Origin: Phytoactinopolyspora mesophila
GTDB lineage: Bacteria; Actinomycetota; Actinomycetes; Jiangellales; Jiangellaceae
Direction: 5' to 3'
DNA: 64,000 nt
Assembly (NCBI RefSeq): GCF_010122465.1
Contig: NZ_WLZY01000001.1
Location: 62,001-126,000, forward strand
Positions 15,579-25,428 of this stretch are shown in pieces. Numbering within the stretch: position 1 is the stretch's first letter; each line of letters opens with the position of its first letter. The translations under genes and the position numbers were made by a program. The notes below the pieces were generated by a model. That model saw only the letters and a program-made list of their open reading frames with translations. It searched no databases and was not told the DNA's origin.

Positions 15579-16463
15579 ATGCCGGTCACCGTCACAGAGC
15601 TCAAATCTCCGGGCGCACGCCGTCGCTGGCAGCTCACCTCCGCCCGCCGGGCACCGGCCCGGATGGCGTCCAACACCATCCTGATCCTGATCGGGCTGTG
15701 TTTCCTGCTGCCTCTGGGCTGGCTGGTGCTCGCATCGGTCGATCCGGCCGCGACACTCGCCGTGCGGGTGCCCGGTCAGCTCTCGACGGAGAACTTCGAA
15801 GCCGTCCTCAGCGCTGACCGGACCTTCCGGCCGCTCTGGAACAGCGTGGTGCTCTCCGGCGGATGTGCACTGATCACGGTGGTGGTGGCGATCCTCGCGG
15901 CCTATCCGTTGTCGCGATACCGGATGCGGTTCAACAAGCCGTTCATGTACGGCATCCTGTTCGGCACCGGGCTGCCTATCACCGCCATGATGGTGCCGGT
16001 CTACGGCTTGTTCGTCCGGCTGAACCTGCTGGACTCCATGACCGGGACCATCTTTTTCCTGGCCGCCACGTCGCTGCCGATGGCGGTCTGGATGACGAAG
16101 AACTTCATGGACTCCGTGCCGGTCAGCCTCGAAGAGGCCGCTTGGGTAGACGGCGCTTCGTCGATGCGTGCACTGTGGGCAGTGGTGGTGCCGTTGATGC
16201 GGCCCGGCATCGCCGTCGTCTTCATCTTCGTCTTCATCCAGGCCTGGGGAAACTTCTTCGTCCCGTTCGTCCTCCTGCTCAGCCCGGACAAGCAGCCGGC
16301 CGCTGTCAGTATCTTCACCTTCTTCGGGCAGTACGGCTCCGTGGCATACGGGCAGCTGGCGGCGTTCTCGCTGTTGTATGCCGTACCGGTGCTCATGTTG
16401 TACGTCCTTGTCTCGCGCGTGCTGGGCGGGTCGTTCGCCATGGGAGGAGCGGTGAAGGGCTGA
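15579..16463 (+). CDS. Sugar ABC transporter permease (MalG type)
   Basis: This is a 294-residue CUT1 permease with six helices and an EAA motif (EEAAWVDGASSMRALWAVVVP). The ATG lies 2 nt after the previous stop, and GGAGG sits at the end of that gene. The product starts MPVTVTELKSPG with an Arg-rich segment before the first helix. It ends 69 nt before the alpha-mannosidase gene, so all four genes are probably one operon. Confidence 0.92.
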   Translation: MPVTVTELKSPGARRRWQLTSARRAPARMASNTILILIGLCFLLPLGWLVLASVDPAATLAVRVPGQLSTENFEAVLSADRTFRPLWNSVVLSGGCALITVVVAILAAYPLSRYRMRFNKPFMYGILFGTGLPITAMMVPVYGLFVRLNLLDSMTGTIFFLAATSLPMAVWMTKNFMDSVPVSLEEAAWVDGASSMRALWAVVVPLMRPGIAVVFIFVFIQAWGNFFVPFVLLLSPDKQPAAVSIFTFFGQYGSVAYGQLAAFSLLYAVPVLMLYVLVSRVLGGSFAMGGAVKG

Positions 16464-16532
16464 GCGAGTCGCAGTGCGCCGGCCCTTCTCCCTGAAATGC
16501 AACGTTCGAGTGCAAGTGACGAGGAGACATCG

Positions 16533-19500
16533 ATGCACGATGATTCGGCGCTGGTCGAGGCGCGGCTACAGCGGTTCGTCCGGGAGCGGATCCAGACAGC
16601 GCGTTATCGGCGGACCGCGCCGCTGACAGTCGAGGCGTGGGCCGTGCCGGACGAGCCTGTCCCGTTCGACGATGCCGTCGGCCAGGCGTACGGCCCGGCA
16701 GCTGTGGGAGAGCCGTGGGGCAAACCATGGGAGACGGTGTGGTTCCATGTCACCGGCCAGATACCGGTCGAATGGGCCGCCAGCGATGGCGCCGAGCAGT
16801 GTTCGTTCGAGGTGGTCATCGACCTCGGATTCAGCGAGGCGAACCCGGGGTTTCAGGCCGAGGCCACGGCATACACGCCGGACGGGGCGATCATCAAGGC
16901 GATCGAGCCGAGGACGCAGCATGTGCCGGTGGAGGCCGGCCCCGGTGGGCGCATCGACATCTACGTGGAGGCGGCCGCGAACCCGGACGTCGCTCAGGGC
17001 TTTTCGTTCCGGCCCACGCCGATGGGCGATAAGGCAACTGCCGGTGCCGAGCCGTTGTACCGGCTCCAGCAGGTCGACGTGGCGTTGCTGGATCGGACCG
17101 TCTGGGAGCTCGAGCAGGACGTCCAGGCGCTCGCTGGACTGATGCGGGAGCTGCCCCGGGACCTGCCGCGCCGAGCGCAGATCCTGCGCGCGCTGGAACG
17201 CATGCTCGACGTCATGGATCCCGATGACATCGCTGGCACCGCCGGGGACGGCCGGGACATCCTGCGTGCCGTGCTCGACCAGCCCTCGTACCCCAGCGCA
17301 CACCAGGTCATGGCGGTGGGGCATGCGCACATCGACTCGGCTTGGCTGTGGCCGGTGCGGGAGACGGTACGCAAATGCGCCCGGACCTTCTCCAACGTCA
17401 TCGCGTTGATGGAGGAGAATCCGGACTTCGTCTTCGCGGCGTCGTCGGCGCAGCAGTACGCCTGGATCCGGGACCGTTACCCGAAACTGTTCGAACGGAT
17501 CCGGGCCAAGGTGGCAGCCGGTCAATTCGTGCCGGTGGGTGGCATGTGGGTCGAATCCGACACCAACTTGCCCGGTGGGGAAGCGATGGCCCGGCAGTTC
17601 GTGGCCGGCAAACGGTTCTTCATGGAAGAACTCGGGGTCGAGCCGCTGGAGGTGTGGCTGCCGGACTCGTTCGGGTATTCCGCGGCGCTGCCGCAGATCG
17701 TGCGGGCCGCGGGTTCGCGCTGGTTCCTGACGCAGAAGATCTCCTGGAACGAGACGAACGTGATGCCGCATCACACGTTTCTGTGGGAGGGCATCGACGG
17801 CACCCGGGTGTTCACCCATTTCCCGCCGGTCGACACCTACAATTCCGACTTGGGCGCCGCAGACCTGGCCCGGGCCCAGCGGCAGTTCGCGGAGAAGGGC
17901 GCGGCGACCATGTCGCTGGTGCCTTTCGGCTATGGCGACGGCGGCGGTGGGCCCACCCGGGAGATGCTGGCCGCGGCCCGCCGCACGGCTTCGCTGGAGG
18001 GATCGCCGGCTGTCCGGCTCGGGTCGCCCACCGACTTCTTCGAAGCTGCCGAGGCTGAGTACCCGCGGCCGCCGGTCTGGTCGGGGGAGCTGTACCTGGA
18101 GTTTCACCGGGGCACGTATACCTCGCAGGCCCGCACCAAGCGGGGCAACCGCCGTGCCGAGCACCTGCTGCGGGAGGCGGAGCTCTGGGCCGCCACCGCG
18201 GCCGTGCGGAAGGGCACCGAATATCCGTACGACGATCTGGAGCGGACCTGGCAGACCGTCCTTCTCCAGCAGTTCCATGACATTCTGCCCGGCTCGTCGA
18301 TCGCGTGGGTGCACCGCGAGGCGGAGCGAAATTATGCGCGTGTCGCGACGGACCTGGAAGAGATCGTCGACGCGTCCACCCGGGTGCTCGCCGGTGCGGG
18401 GGAGCGGACGGTCACGTTCAATGCCAGTCCTTTCGCGCTCTCGGGCGTCCCGGCCTTGGGCGCCGGCCCGGCCGAGCCGGCCACCAGCGCCCGTTTCGAA
18501 CCGAGCCAGTCGGAATTTGTGCTGGTCAACGATCAGGTCCGGGTCGAGGTGGACGGGCGCGGGCTGATCACATCGGTCCGTGACCTGACGGCCGGGAGGG
18601 AGCTGCTGCCCCCGGGCGCGGTGGCCAACCTGCCGCAGCTGCACCGGGACACACCCAACCAATGGGACGCGTGGGACGTCGATGAGCACTATCGGCATAC
18701 GGTGCGTGACCTGGCAGACGCCTCAGCCGTGGAGATCTGTGCGGACTCGGATGAGCGGGTCGCGGTCCGAGTGACGCGGAAGTTCGGAGCGTCGGCGCTT
18801 ACTCAGGTCATCTCGCTGGCCGCCGCGTCGTCGTCGATCGACATCGAGACGACGATCGACTGGCGTGAACGCCAGAAGCTGCTCAAGCTGGCGTTCCCGC
18901 TGGATATCCATGCGGATCGGTCGGCAGCGGAGATCCAGTTCGGGCACGTGTTCCGTCCGACGCACATGAACACGTCGTGGGATGCCGCGAAGTTCGAGAT
19001 CTGCGCGCACCGGTGGATACATGTCGGCGAGGCGGGTTACGGCACCGCGATCGCCAACGACTCCACCTACGGTCACGACGTGACCCGGTCCAGCCGTGAC
19101 GACGGAGGCACGACCACCACGGTGCGGCTGTCGCTCTTGCGTGCTCCCTTGTTTCCGGACCCCGACGCCGATCAGGGCGAACACACCATGCGTTGCTCGC
19201 TGGTGGTCGGTGCGTCGATCGCGGACGCAGTGCGGGAAGGGTACCGGCTCAACCTGCCCATGCGTGAGGTGAGCGGGAGCGATCCGGTGGCGCCGCTGCT
19301 CACGGTAGACGACCCAGCCGTGGTGGTCGAGGCGGTGAAGCTCGCCGAAGACCGGTCGGGCGACGTGGTGGTCCGGCTCTACGAGTCACTGGGTGGCCGG
19401 GCGACGGCTCGGGTCACGCCGTCGTTCGAGGTCACGGACGTGTACTGCACGGATCTATTGGAACGCCCGGTGGATCCGCCGGCCGGATTCGAGGTGGACG

Positions 19501-19577
19501 ACGGCGCGCCGACGGTGGAGCTGCGGCCGTTCCAGATCGTCACGCTGCGTTTCACGCGTTTGGCAGGATCGGCGTGA
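16533..19577 (+). CDS. GH38 alpha-mannosidase
   Basis: This 1014-residue glycoside hydrolase family 38 enzyme hydrolyses alpha-mannosides with retention and needs zinc. The zinc-binding GHAHIDSAWLWPVRE lies near residue 263, the nucleophile region GMWVESDTNLPGGE near 338, and QFHDILPGSSI near 590; the middle and C-terminal beta-sandwich domains follow. No signal peptide is seen, so it acts in the cytoplasm on imported oligosaccharides. The ATG at 16533 has GAGGAGAC upstream. As the last gene of the ROK-linked importer cluster, it defines the pathway as mannoside or N-glycan use. Confidence 0.93.
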   Translation: MHDDSALVEARLQRFVRERIQTARYRRTAPLTVEAWAVPDEPVPFDDAVGQAYGPAAVGEPWGKPWETVWFHVTGQIPVEWAASDGAEQCSFEVVIDLGFSEANPGFQAEATAYTPDGAIIKAIEPRTQHVPVEAGPGGRIDIYVEAAANPDVAQGFSFRPTPMGDKATAGAEPLYRLQQVDVALLDRTVWELEQDVQALAGLMRELPRDLPRRAQILRALERMLDVMDPDDIAGTAGDGRDILRAVLDQPSYPSAHQVMAVGHAHIDSAWLWPVRETVRKCARTFSNVIALMEENPDFVFAASSAQQYAWIRDRYPKLFERIRAKVAAGQFVPVGGMWVESDTNLPGGEAMARQFVAGKRFFMEELGVEPLEVWLPDSFGYSAALPQIVRAAGSRWFLTQKISWNETNVMPHHTFLWEGIDGTRVFTHFPPVDTYNSDLGAADLARAQRQFAEKGAATMSLVPFGYGDGGGGPTREMLAAARRTASLEGSPAVRLGSPTDFFEAAEAEYPRPPVWSGELYLEFHRGTYTSQARTKRGNRRAEHLLREAELWAATAAVRKGTEYPYDDLERTWQTVLLQQFHDILPGSSIAWVHREAERNYARVATDLEEIVDASTRVLAGAGERTVTFNASPFALSGVPALGAGPAEPATSARFEPSQSEFVLVNDQVRVEVDGRGLITSVRDLTAGRELLPPGAVANLPQLHRDTPNQWDAWDVDEHYRHTVRDLADASAVEICADSDERVAVRVTRKFGASALTQVISLAAASSSIDIETTIDWRERQKLLKLAFPLDIHADRSAAEIQFGHVFRPTHMNTSWDAAKFEICAHRWIHVGEAGYGTAIANDSTYGHDVTRSSRDDGGTTTTVRLSLLRAPLFPDPDADQGEHTMRCSLVVGASIADAVREGYRLNLPMREVSGSDPVAPLLTVDDPAVVVEAVKLAEDRSGDVVVRLYESLGGRATARVTPSFEVTDVYCTDLLERPVDPPAGFEVDDGAPTVELRPFQIVTLRFTRLAGSA

Positions 19578-19584
19578 GACCGCC

Positions 19585-19650
19585 ATGGCACGTTGGATAC
19601 ACGTTGGGAACCGGTCTCTCGCGCCGCTCAACGTGTATTCAACGTGCCAT
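19585..19650. terminator. Long bidirectional hairpin between convergent mannosidase and lysR genes
   Basis: 22-bp arms (19585-19606 and 19629-19650) with one G-T mismatch flank a 22-nt loop. The left arm starts 8 nt after the mannosidase stop. Each arm contains ACGTTG/CAACGT twice, so slipped pairing is possible. Confidence 0.72.
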
Positions 19651-19686
19651 GCTGTGATCGCCGGAGCGTGGAACGGAGTTCGGGAG

Positions 19687-20592
19687 TTAACGATCCGCTG
19701 ATGGGCGGTGTCGCGCCTGAAGGTCCAGCGCGTCGGCCAACTTGGTGGCGAGGCCGGTCAAGTTCGCATGTGCCGGCCGTCCGGTCACCATGCTCAGCGT
19801 GGCGTCGAATGCCTGGCCCAGCCGCAGCGCGTCTTCGCCGTCGTGCCGGTCGGCCAGCCAGCAGGATCGCGGTATCGCCGCGTAAACTCCACGCCCTCGT
19901 GCCATCGCCAGCGCGATCGGGGCGGTGCCGGCCATGTGCACCCGGGCGCCCCGCTGTGCAAGCAGCTGGGCGACGTCGTCGGGCTGGGAACTGAAGCTTG
20001 CCAGGACCACGTCTGTCCGGCTCAGGTGCGTGGGGCCGACGCGGGAGGGCAGCGGCACCTCCGCCGGCGCGACCAGTACTAGGGGATCGATCCCCAGACG
20101 TTGCCGGTGTACCCCTGGCTGGCTGATGCGTCCCGCCGGCAGCGCCACGACAGCACCGTCGACACGGCCCGCGACGATGTCAGCGACGAGCAGGATGCCG
20201 CTGCGTACATGCTGCTCCACGACCGTGCTGGCCGGAAGCAAGCCGTCGAGCGCGGTGAAGACCGGCACCGACAGGCTGGTGAAGGTTCCGAATCGGAGCC
20301 GGTCGAGATTGGCCGCCGCTCGCGCCGCATCTGCCGCGGCCTGGACCGTGGCCAGAGCTTCCTTGGCGTGGGCCAGGTACTCGACGCCGGCCTGGGTGGG
20401 CATGGTGCCGGTGGCGTGCCTGGTGAAGAGCGAGACCCCGAGCCGCCGCTCGAGCACCTTGAGCCGGTGGCTGGCCGACGGCTGGGCTACGTGGAGCTGC
20501 GCCGCGGCCGCCGTCAGCGAGCCGGTCTTCTCGAGTGCGACGACTAGGCGGAGATCGTCGATGGAAGCCATCGCCGTTGCGCGGTTAGCCAT
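19687..20592 (-). CDS. LysR-family transcriptional regulator
   Basis: This is a 301-residue LTTR with an N-terminal HTH (residues about 12-70; SLTAAAAQLHVAQPSASHRLKVLERRLGVSLF) and an effector-binding domain. A TATAGA -10 (plus-strand bases 20601-20606) lies 8 nt before the ATG, so the mRNA is probably leaderless; ATG 20571 is an alternative. It is divergent from the MFS/ABC operon with 75 bases between, the standard layout for an LTTR and its target. Effector unknown. Confidence 0.9.
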   Translation of the reverse strand: MANRATAMASIDDLRLVVALEKTGSLTAAAAQLHVAQPSASHRLKVLERRLGVSLFTRHATGTMPTQAGVEYLAHAKEALATVQAAADAARAAANLDRLRFGTFTSLSVPVFTALDGLLPASTVVEQHVRSGILLVADIVAGRVDGAVVALPAGRISQPGVHRQRLGIDPLVLVAPAEVPLPSRVGPTHLSRTDVVLASFSSQPDDVAQLLAQRGARVHMAGTAPIALAMARGRGVYAAIPRSCWLADRHDGEDALRLGQAFDATLSMVTGRPAHANLTGLATKLADALDLQARHRPSADR

Positions 20593-20667
20593 AGTGTGAA
20601 TCTATAGCCTTACCGTTGCATCAGCTGTCTTCAGCACAGTTCGGGTCTGCGTGACAATAGGCACGCA

Positions 20668-21957
20668 ATGAGAATAGTTATCGGCTTCAGCAGACGTTCC
20701 GGCGCTTCACAGCCGGGATCGTTCGCTACCTTCGCCACTTTCCCCAGCGCGGTCCGGCTGCTCGTGATCAATCAGTTCGGGGTCAATCTCGGCTTCTACA
20801 TGCTCGTGCCTTACCTCGCATACGTCATAGCGGATGACTTTGGGCACGGCGTGGTGTTCGCGGGTCTCGTGCTGGGATTGCGGACGTTGTCCCAGCAAGG
20901 GATGTTCCTGCTCGGAGGCACCGCCACGGACCGGCTCGGTGCCAGGCCGGTCATCATCGCGGGCTGCGCGCTGCGGGCAGTTGGCTTCGGGTTGCTGGCC
21001 GTCGGCGGCGTGTCGGCCCTGCTGATCGCCGGCGCTATGGTGAGCGGGCTGGCCGGCGCTCTTTTCAACCCCGCGGTGCGGGCCTACATCGCCGAATCCG
21101 CCGCTGACCGTAGGGCGGAGGCGTTCGCACACTTCACCGTCGCGGCGAATGCAGGCATGCTGGTCGGGCCGCTGGTCGGGATGGCCTTCCTCGCGGTTGA
21201 CTTCCGGCTGGTGGCCGTCGTGGCGTCGGCGGTATTCCTCCTCTTGACCGTCGCCCAGGCCCGGAACCTGCCGCCACAACCGGTCGCGCCCACGGGCGAC
21301 ACCGTGCTGGCCGACTGGCGCACGGCGGTGACCGACGTGAGGTTCGTGTTGTTCGCCCTGGCGGGCAGCTCGCTCTTCGCGTTGCACAACCAGCTGTACT
21401 TACTGCTGCCGCTGCGCGCCAACGCCGCGTTGGGCGGTTCGGCCGGGATCGCCATCGTCTTCGCGGTGGCGACCGTGGTGTCGCTGACCGTCCAGATCCC
21501 GCTGACCCGTCTGCTGGCCCGAAGGGTCGGGGCCCATCGAGCGATCTGGCTCGGGCTGGCGACGATCGCCACGGGCTTCGCCACGGTGCCGGCGTTGCCG
21601 TCGTCATCGGGCCCAGCCGCTGTGGTGCCGGTGCTGATCTGTGCCGCCTGCCTTTCACTCGGCATGGCGATGGCGCAGCCATTCGTGCTCGAGCGGATCG
21701 CGGAGCATGCGCGCACCGGTCTGACCGGAACCTACTACGGACTGTTCTATCTGGTCTCCGGCCTGGCAGCGGCCGGGTCGAGCGTCGCCGTCGGCGCGTT
21801 GAGCGACGACGACGGATCCGGCACCGGTGCGTGGCTGCTCTGCACGCTGGCGGGCGGCGCGTGTGCGCTCCTGGCGGCGTGCCGCGTGACGTCGCCCCGG
21901 CCCCGCCCGGTCGCCGCGCCGGCCGTCTACACAACCCATCAAGGAAGGAACCGATGA
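20668..21957 (+). CDS. MFS transporter (MdtH/DHA1-like)
   Basis: This is a 429-residue major facilitator with about twelve helices and the DHA1-type motif between helices 2 and 3 (GGTATDRLGARPV). It is the first gene of a five-gene operon in which each gene overlaps the next by ATGA or GTGA. Such exporters usually expel a small molecule. Placing one in front of a complete peptide/opine-type importer suggests export and re-import of the same class of compound, as in staphylopine-type metallophore loci, but no biosynthesis gene is present here. Confidence 0.85.
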   Translation: MRIVIGFSRRSGASQPGSFATFATFPSAVRLLVINQFGVNLGFYMLVPYLAYVIADDFGHGVVFAGLVLGLRTLSQQGMFLLGGTATDRLGARPVIIAGCALRAVGFGLLAVGGVSALLIAGAMVSGLAGALFNPAVRAYIAESAADRRAEAFAHFTVAANAGMLVGPLVGMAFLAVDFRLVAVVASAVFLLLTVAQARNLPPQPVAPTGDTVLADWRTAVTDVRFVLFALAGSSLFALHNQLYLLLPLRANAALGGSAGIAIVFAVATVVSLTVQIPLTRLLARRVGAHRAIWLGLATIATGFATVPALPSSSGPAAVVPVLICAACLSLGMAMAQPFVLERIAEHARTGLTGTYYGLFYLVSGLAAAGSSVAVGALSDDDGSGTGAWLLCTLAGGACALLAACRVTSPRPRPVAAPAVYTTHQGRNR

Positions 21958-23576
21958 ACGTCACTCCTGACCATCGCGACGATGTGTACCAAACCGGGCT
22001 GCGCGCCACCAATCGCGCGCTGACCCGCCGTCAGGCGCTTCTGGGTGGTGCGGCCGTGGCGATGTCTGCCGCCCTGGCCGCTTGTGGCTCGTCGAACAGC
22101 AGTGGAACGACGAGCGCCGGCGAGACCGCGGGTGCGGCGGCCAGCCCCAGCCGGGGAGGCCGTATCAGGGCTGCCTTCGCGGGCGGCGGGGCACAGGAGA
22201 CGCTGGATCCGCACCGCGCCAACCTCTTCCTGGAAGGGTCGCGGTCGAAGATGATCTTCGAGAAGCTCGCGGACTACGGCGACGACATGGCGGCAGTGCC
22301 GCGCCTGGCAGAGGAATGGAGCCACAATGACGAGCTGACCGAGTGGACGGTGAAGCTGCGGCAGGCGACGTTCCACGACGGTTCTCCGGTGACGGCAGAC
22401 GACGTCCTGTACAGCTACGCTCGCATCGTCGACCCGGATGAGGGCTTCCGGGCCCGGGCCAACCTGGAGATGCTCGACATCGCCAAGAGCGCGGCCGTCG
22501 ACGAACGAACCGTGCGGCTCGTCCTGTCCCGGCCGTACGCCGAATTTCCCAACTCGATGGCGGCCTTCGGTGCGTTCATCGTGCCGAGCGGTGCCGAGGA
22601 GTTCGCTGACCCGATTGGCTCCGGGCCGTTCCGGTTCGAGGAGTGGACCCCCGGCAGTTCGCTGGGGCTGGTCTCGTTCGACGACTACTGGGAGGGACGA
22701 CCGTACATCGACGAACTCGAATACCTGATCACGAACGAGGAAACCGCGCGGATCAACGCGCTGCTGGGCGGGCAGGTCGAGTACGCCCACGACATCTCCC
22801 CGGCATCCGGGCAAAGCCACCAGGATCGCGACGGCGTCATCTTCATCAACCTCCCGAACAGCGGCATGAACGGGTTCGTGATGAAGGTCGACCGCGCCCC
22901 GTTCGACGACCCCGATGTGCGCCGCGCGCTGTTCCTCCTGACGAACCGCCAGGAACTGGTGGACGCGGCCATCGGCGGCGCCGGAACCATCGGCAACGAC
23001 CTCTTCGGCCAGGGCTACGAGTACTACGCCGACCACATCCCGCAGCGTGAGTTGGATCTCGACGAGGCCACGCGACTCATCGAGAAGGCCGGTGCGTCCG
23101 GGGCGGAGATCACCATCGACACCGCCGACGTCGGCACCGGCATGGTGGCCTCCGCCAGCGTGTTCGCCGACCAGATGCGGGCTGCCGGCCTCAATGTGAC
23201 GGTCAACAACCGCGACGGCGGTACCTACTGGTCGGACATCCTGACCGAGGGACACTTGGCGACGTTCCGCTCGGGTGGCATGCCCATCGAGTCACACATC
23301 TCGCAACGGTTGCTGAGCACCTCGAGCACGAACGCCACGCGATGGCAGCGCCCGGAATTCGATGCCCGCTACCAGGAAGCGATCTCCACGGCCGATGCCG
23401 GCATCCGCGCCGAGATCTACCACGAGCTTCAAGAGACGTTGCACGAAGAGGGCGGCCTCGCCGTCTGGGGTTTCGCCGACTGGATCGTCGCCACCGGAAG
23501 CAAGGTCCACGGAGTGCAGCCGTCGCCGGCGAACTCGCTGGACTGGGCCCGCTTCGACAAGGTCTGGGTGGCGTGA
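21954..23576 (+). CDS. Dpp/Opp/Nik-type ABC transporter substrate-binding lipoprotein
   Basis: This is a 540-residue SBP_bac_5 family protein with a twin-arginine-like start (RALTRRQALLGGAA) and lipobox LAACG near residue 43. Family motifs include LAEEWSHNDELTEWTVKLRQATFHDGSPVTADDVLYSY and IGSGPFRFEEW. The family binds peptides, nickel or metal-chelator complexes. The ATG overlaps the MFS stop and has AAGGAAGG upstream. Confidence 0.9.
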   Translation: MNVTPDHRDDVYQTGLRATNRALTRRQALLGGAAVAMSAALAACGSSNSSGTTSAGETAGAAASPSRGGRIRAAFAGGGAQETLDPHRANLFLEGSRSKMIFEKLADYGDDMAAVPRLAEEWSHNDELTEWTVKLRQATFHDGSPVTADDVLYSYARIVDPDEGFRARANLEMLDIAKSAAVDERTVRLVLSRPYAEFPNSMAAFGAFIVPSGAEEFADPIGSGPFRFEEWTPGSSLGLVSFDDYWEGRPYIDELEYLITNEETARINALLGGQVEYAHDISPASGQSHQDRDGVIFINLPNSGMNGFVMKVDRAPFDDPDVRRALFLLTNRQELVDAAIGGAGTIGNDLFGQGYEYYADHIPQRELDLDEATRLIEKAGASGAEITIDTADVGTGMVASASVFADQMRAAGLNVTVNNRDGGTYWSDILTEGHLATFRSGGMPIESHISQRLLSTSSTNATRWQRPEFDARYQEAISTADAGIRAEIYHELQETLHEEGGLAVWGFADWIVATGSKVHGVQPSPANSLDWARFDKVWVA

Positions 23577-24520
23577 GCCTACGCGCCTATGCGCTGCAGC
23601 GGATTGCTTTCGGCGTCGTCCAGGTGCTGGGCGTCGCCACCTTGGTGTTCGTTCTGACCGAAGCGCTTCCGGGCGACGCTGCCGTGGTCGTGGCCGGGGA
23701 TACCCCGGACGCCGAGCGGATCGAGCGGTTGCGGGCCGCGATGGAGCTGGACCGGCCGGTCGTCGAACGTTACCTGGGCTGGCTGGGCGGGCTGGCCCGC
23801 GGCGACCTGGGCGCGTCGCTGATTTCCGAGCGGGCGGTCACGGACACGATACGCTCGGGCCTGCCGCCGACGGTGTTGCTGGCCGGGGTGACGATGGTGC
23901 TGCTGATCCCCACGGCGTTCTTGCTCGGAGTGGTGTCGGCCCGCCGGCCTGGGGGAGCGGCCGACCGGGTGATCAGCGGGATCACACTGAGTTTTTACTC
24001 GGTGCCCGAATTCGCTGCCGGTGTGCTTCTGATCGCTGTGTTCTCGGTGCACTTGAACATCTTGCCGGCGAATGCCCTGGGGTACGTCGGTGAACTGGCA
24101 CAGCACCCACCGGTATTGATCCTGCCGATCACGGTGCTGCTCATCCGGCCCTTGTGCTCGGTGTCGAGGTTGGTGCGAGCCGGGCTGATCGATGCGTTGC
24201 AGAGCCCGTACGTCGCACATGCGCGCCGTCTCGGCATCTCCTCCTGGCGGGTGCTCTGGATGCATGCGTTGCCGTCGAGCGGCGGGGCGGCCGTGCAGCA
24301 GCTTGCGCGGACCGCCGACTGGCTACTGGGCGGGGTCATTGTGGTGGAGGCCATTTTCGTCATCCCGGGGCTCGGGACGACGCTCGTCGAGTCGGTCGGC
24401 AACCGCGATGTCCCTGTGATGCAGGGCCTCGCGGTGCTCTTCGCGGCCACGACCATCGCGGTGAACATCGCCGCCGACGTGGTCACGTATCGGCTGAACC
24501 CGCAGGCGGTGGCGCGATGA
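23573..24520 (+). CDS. ABC transporter permease (DppB type)
   Basis: This 315-residue permease has the DppB N-terminal pattern (LQRIAFGVVQVLGVATLVFVLTEALPGD), about six helices and the ATPase-docking loop HARRLGISSWRVLWMHALP. GTG overlaps the previous stop (GTGA), indicating tight translational coupling. Confidence 0.92.
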   Translation: MSLRAYALQRIAFGVVQVLGVATLVFVLTEALPGDAAVVVAGDTPDAERIERLRAAMELDRPVVERYLGWLGGLARGDLGASLISERAVTDTIRSGLPPTVLLAGVTMVLLIPTAFLLGVVSARRPGGAADRVISGITLSFYSVPEFAAGVLLIAVFSVHLNILPANALGYVGELAQHPPVLILPITVLLIRPLCSVSRLVRAGLIDALQSPYVAHARRLGISSWRVLWMHALPSSGGAAVQQLARTADWLLGGVIVVEAIFVIPGLGTTLVESVGNRDVPVMQGLAVLFAATTIAVNIAADVVTYRLNPQAVAR

Positions 24521-25428
24521 CCAGCGACCAGATGGCTCTGAGCGGCCGGCGCCGGATCCGGCGGTGGGTCGCGGTGGTGCTGGTGGCCGTGCCGGGAGTG
24601 CTCGCCGTCGTCGGGCCCATCGTCTCCGACCGATCGGTGCACCGTGGCCTCTCATTCTCAGTCGACGACGGCCCGCTCGGTACCGACTTCGCCGGCCGGG
24701 ATGTGCTTGCGGAGGTCCTGCACGGTGGAGCGCCGATCGTGATGATCACGCTGGTGGCCACCGTCTGCGCTTATGTGATTGCGCTTCCCCTTGGGCTGGT
24801 GGCCGCGATGTCCGGCCGGCGTTTCGTCGACGAGGTCATCATGCGACCGCTGGACCTGTTGCTGGCCATCCCATCACTGTTGCTGCTCATCCTGCTGGCG
24901 ACGCTGAGCTCTCCGGGCATGTTCACCCTGGTGGCGATCGTGGTGGTGATCCTCGCACCGGACGCCACGCGGGTGGTGCGTGCCGCGGCGCTGAGCCCGG
25001 CCTCGAGTGCGGCGTTCGAGGCGATGGTGCTGCAGAACGAAACATGGACCCGGAAGGTCGTCGAATACGTCGGCCGGTCGATCCTGCGGGTCATTCTGGC
25101 CGACTCCGGGGTGCGATTCATCGGCGCCCTCTATCTGGTGGCGTCGGCGAGCTTTCTCGGCGTCGGAGTGGATCCCGACGCGGCCAACTGGGGTGTGATG
25201 GTGAACCAGAACAAAGGTGGGCTCATGTTGCAACCGGCCGGCACCGTGGTCCCAGCGGCGCTGATCGTCTCGCTGGCCGTCGGGCTGAATCTCCTGGTGG
25301 ACGAGGTGGGACTGCGATCGGCGGACCGAGCGACGCATCGCCTGAAGGTACCGCAGCAGCCCCCAGGTGGCGCTGCTCGCCCGGCCGGCCCGTCACGGCG
25401 CCTCCGAATCGACAGGACGAGCCGATGA
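24517..25428 (+). CDS. ABC transporter permease (DppC type)
   Basis: This 303-residue permease has the DppC hallmark LGTDFAGRDVLAEVLHGG after helix 1 and about six helices (MRPLDLLLAIPSLLLLILLA). The usual EAA loop is weak (ALSPASSAAFEAMVLQNE). It overlaps both neighbours by ATGA. Confidence 0.9.
   Translation: MTSDQMALSGRRRIRRWVAVVLVAVPGVLAVVGPIVSDRSVHRGLSFSVDDGPLGTDFAGRDVLAEVLHGGAPIVMITLVATVCAYVIALPLGLVAAMSGRRFVDEVIMRPLDLLLAIPSLLLLILLATLSSPGMFTLVAIVVVILAPDATRVVRAAALSPASSAAFEAMVLQNETWTRKVVEYVGRSILRVILADSGVRFIGALYLVASASFLGVGVDPDAANWGVMVNQNKGGLMLQPAGTVVPAALIVSLAVGLNLLVDEVGLRSADRATHRLKVPQQPPGGAARPAGPSRRLRIDRTSR

Noticed and set aside
16566-18698. 710-residue open frame antisense to the alpha-mannosidase
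   Set aside because: No recognisable domain, Arg/His-rich shadow; the sense frame has all GH38 motifs.
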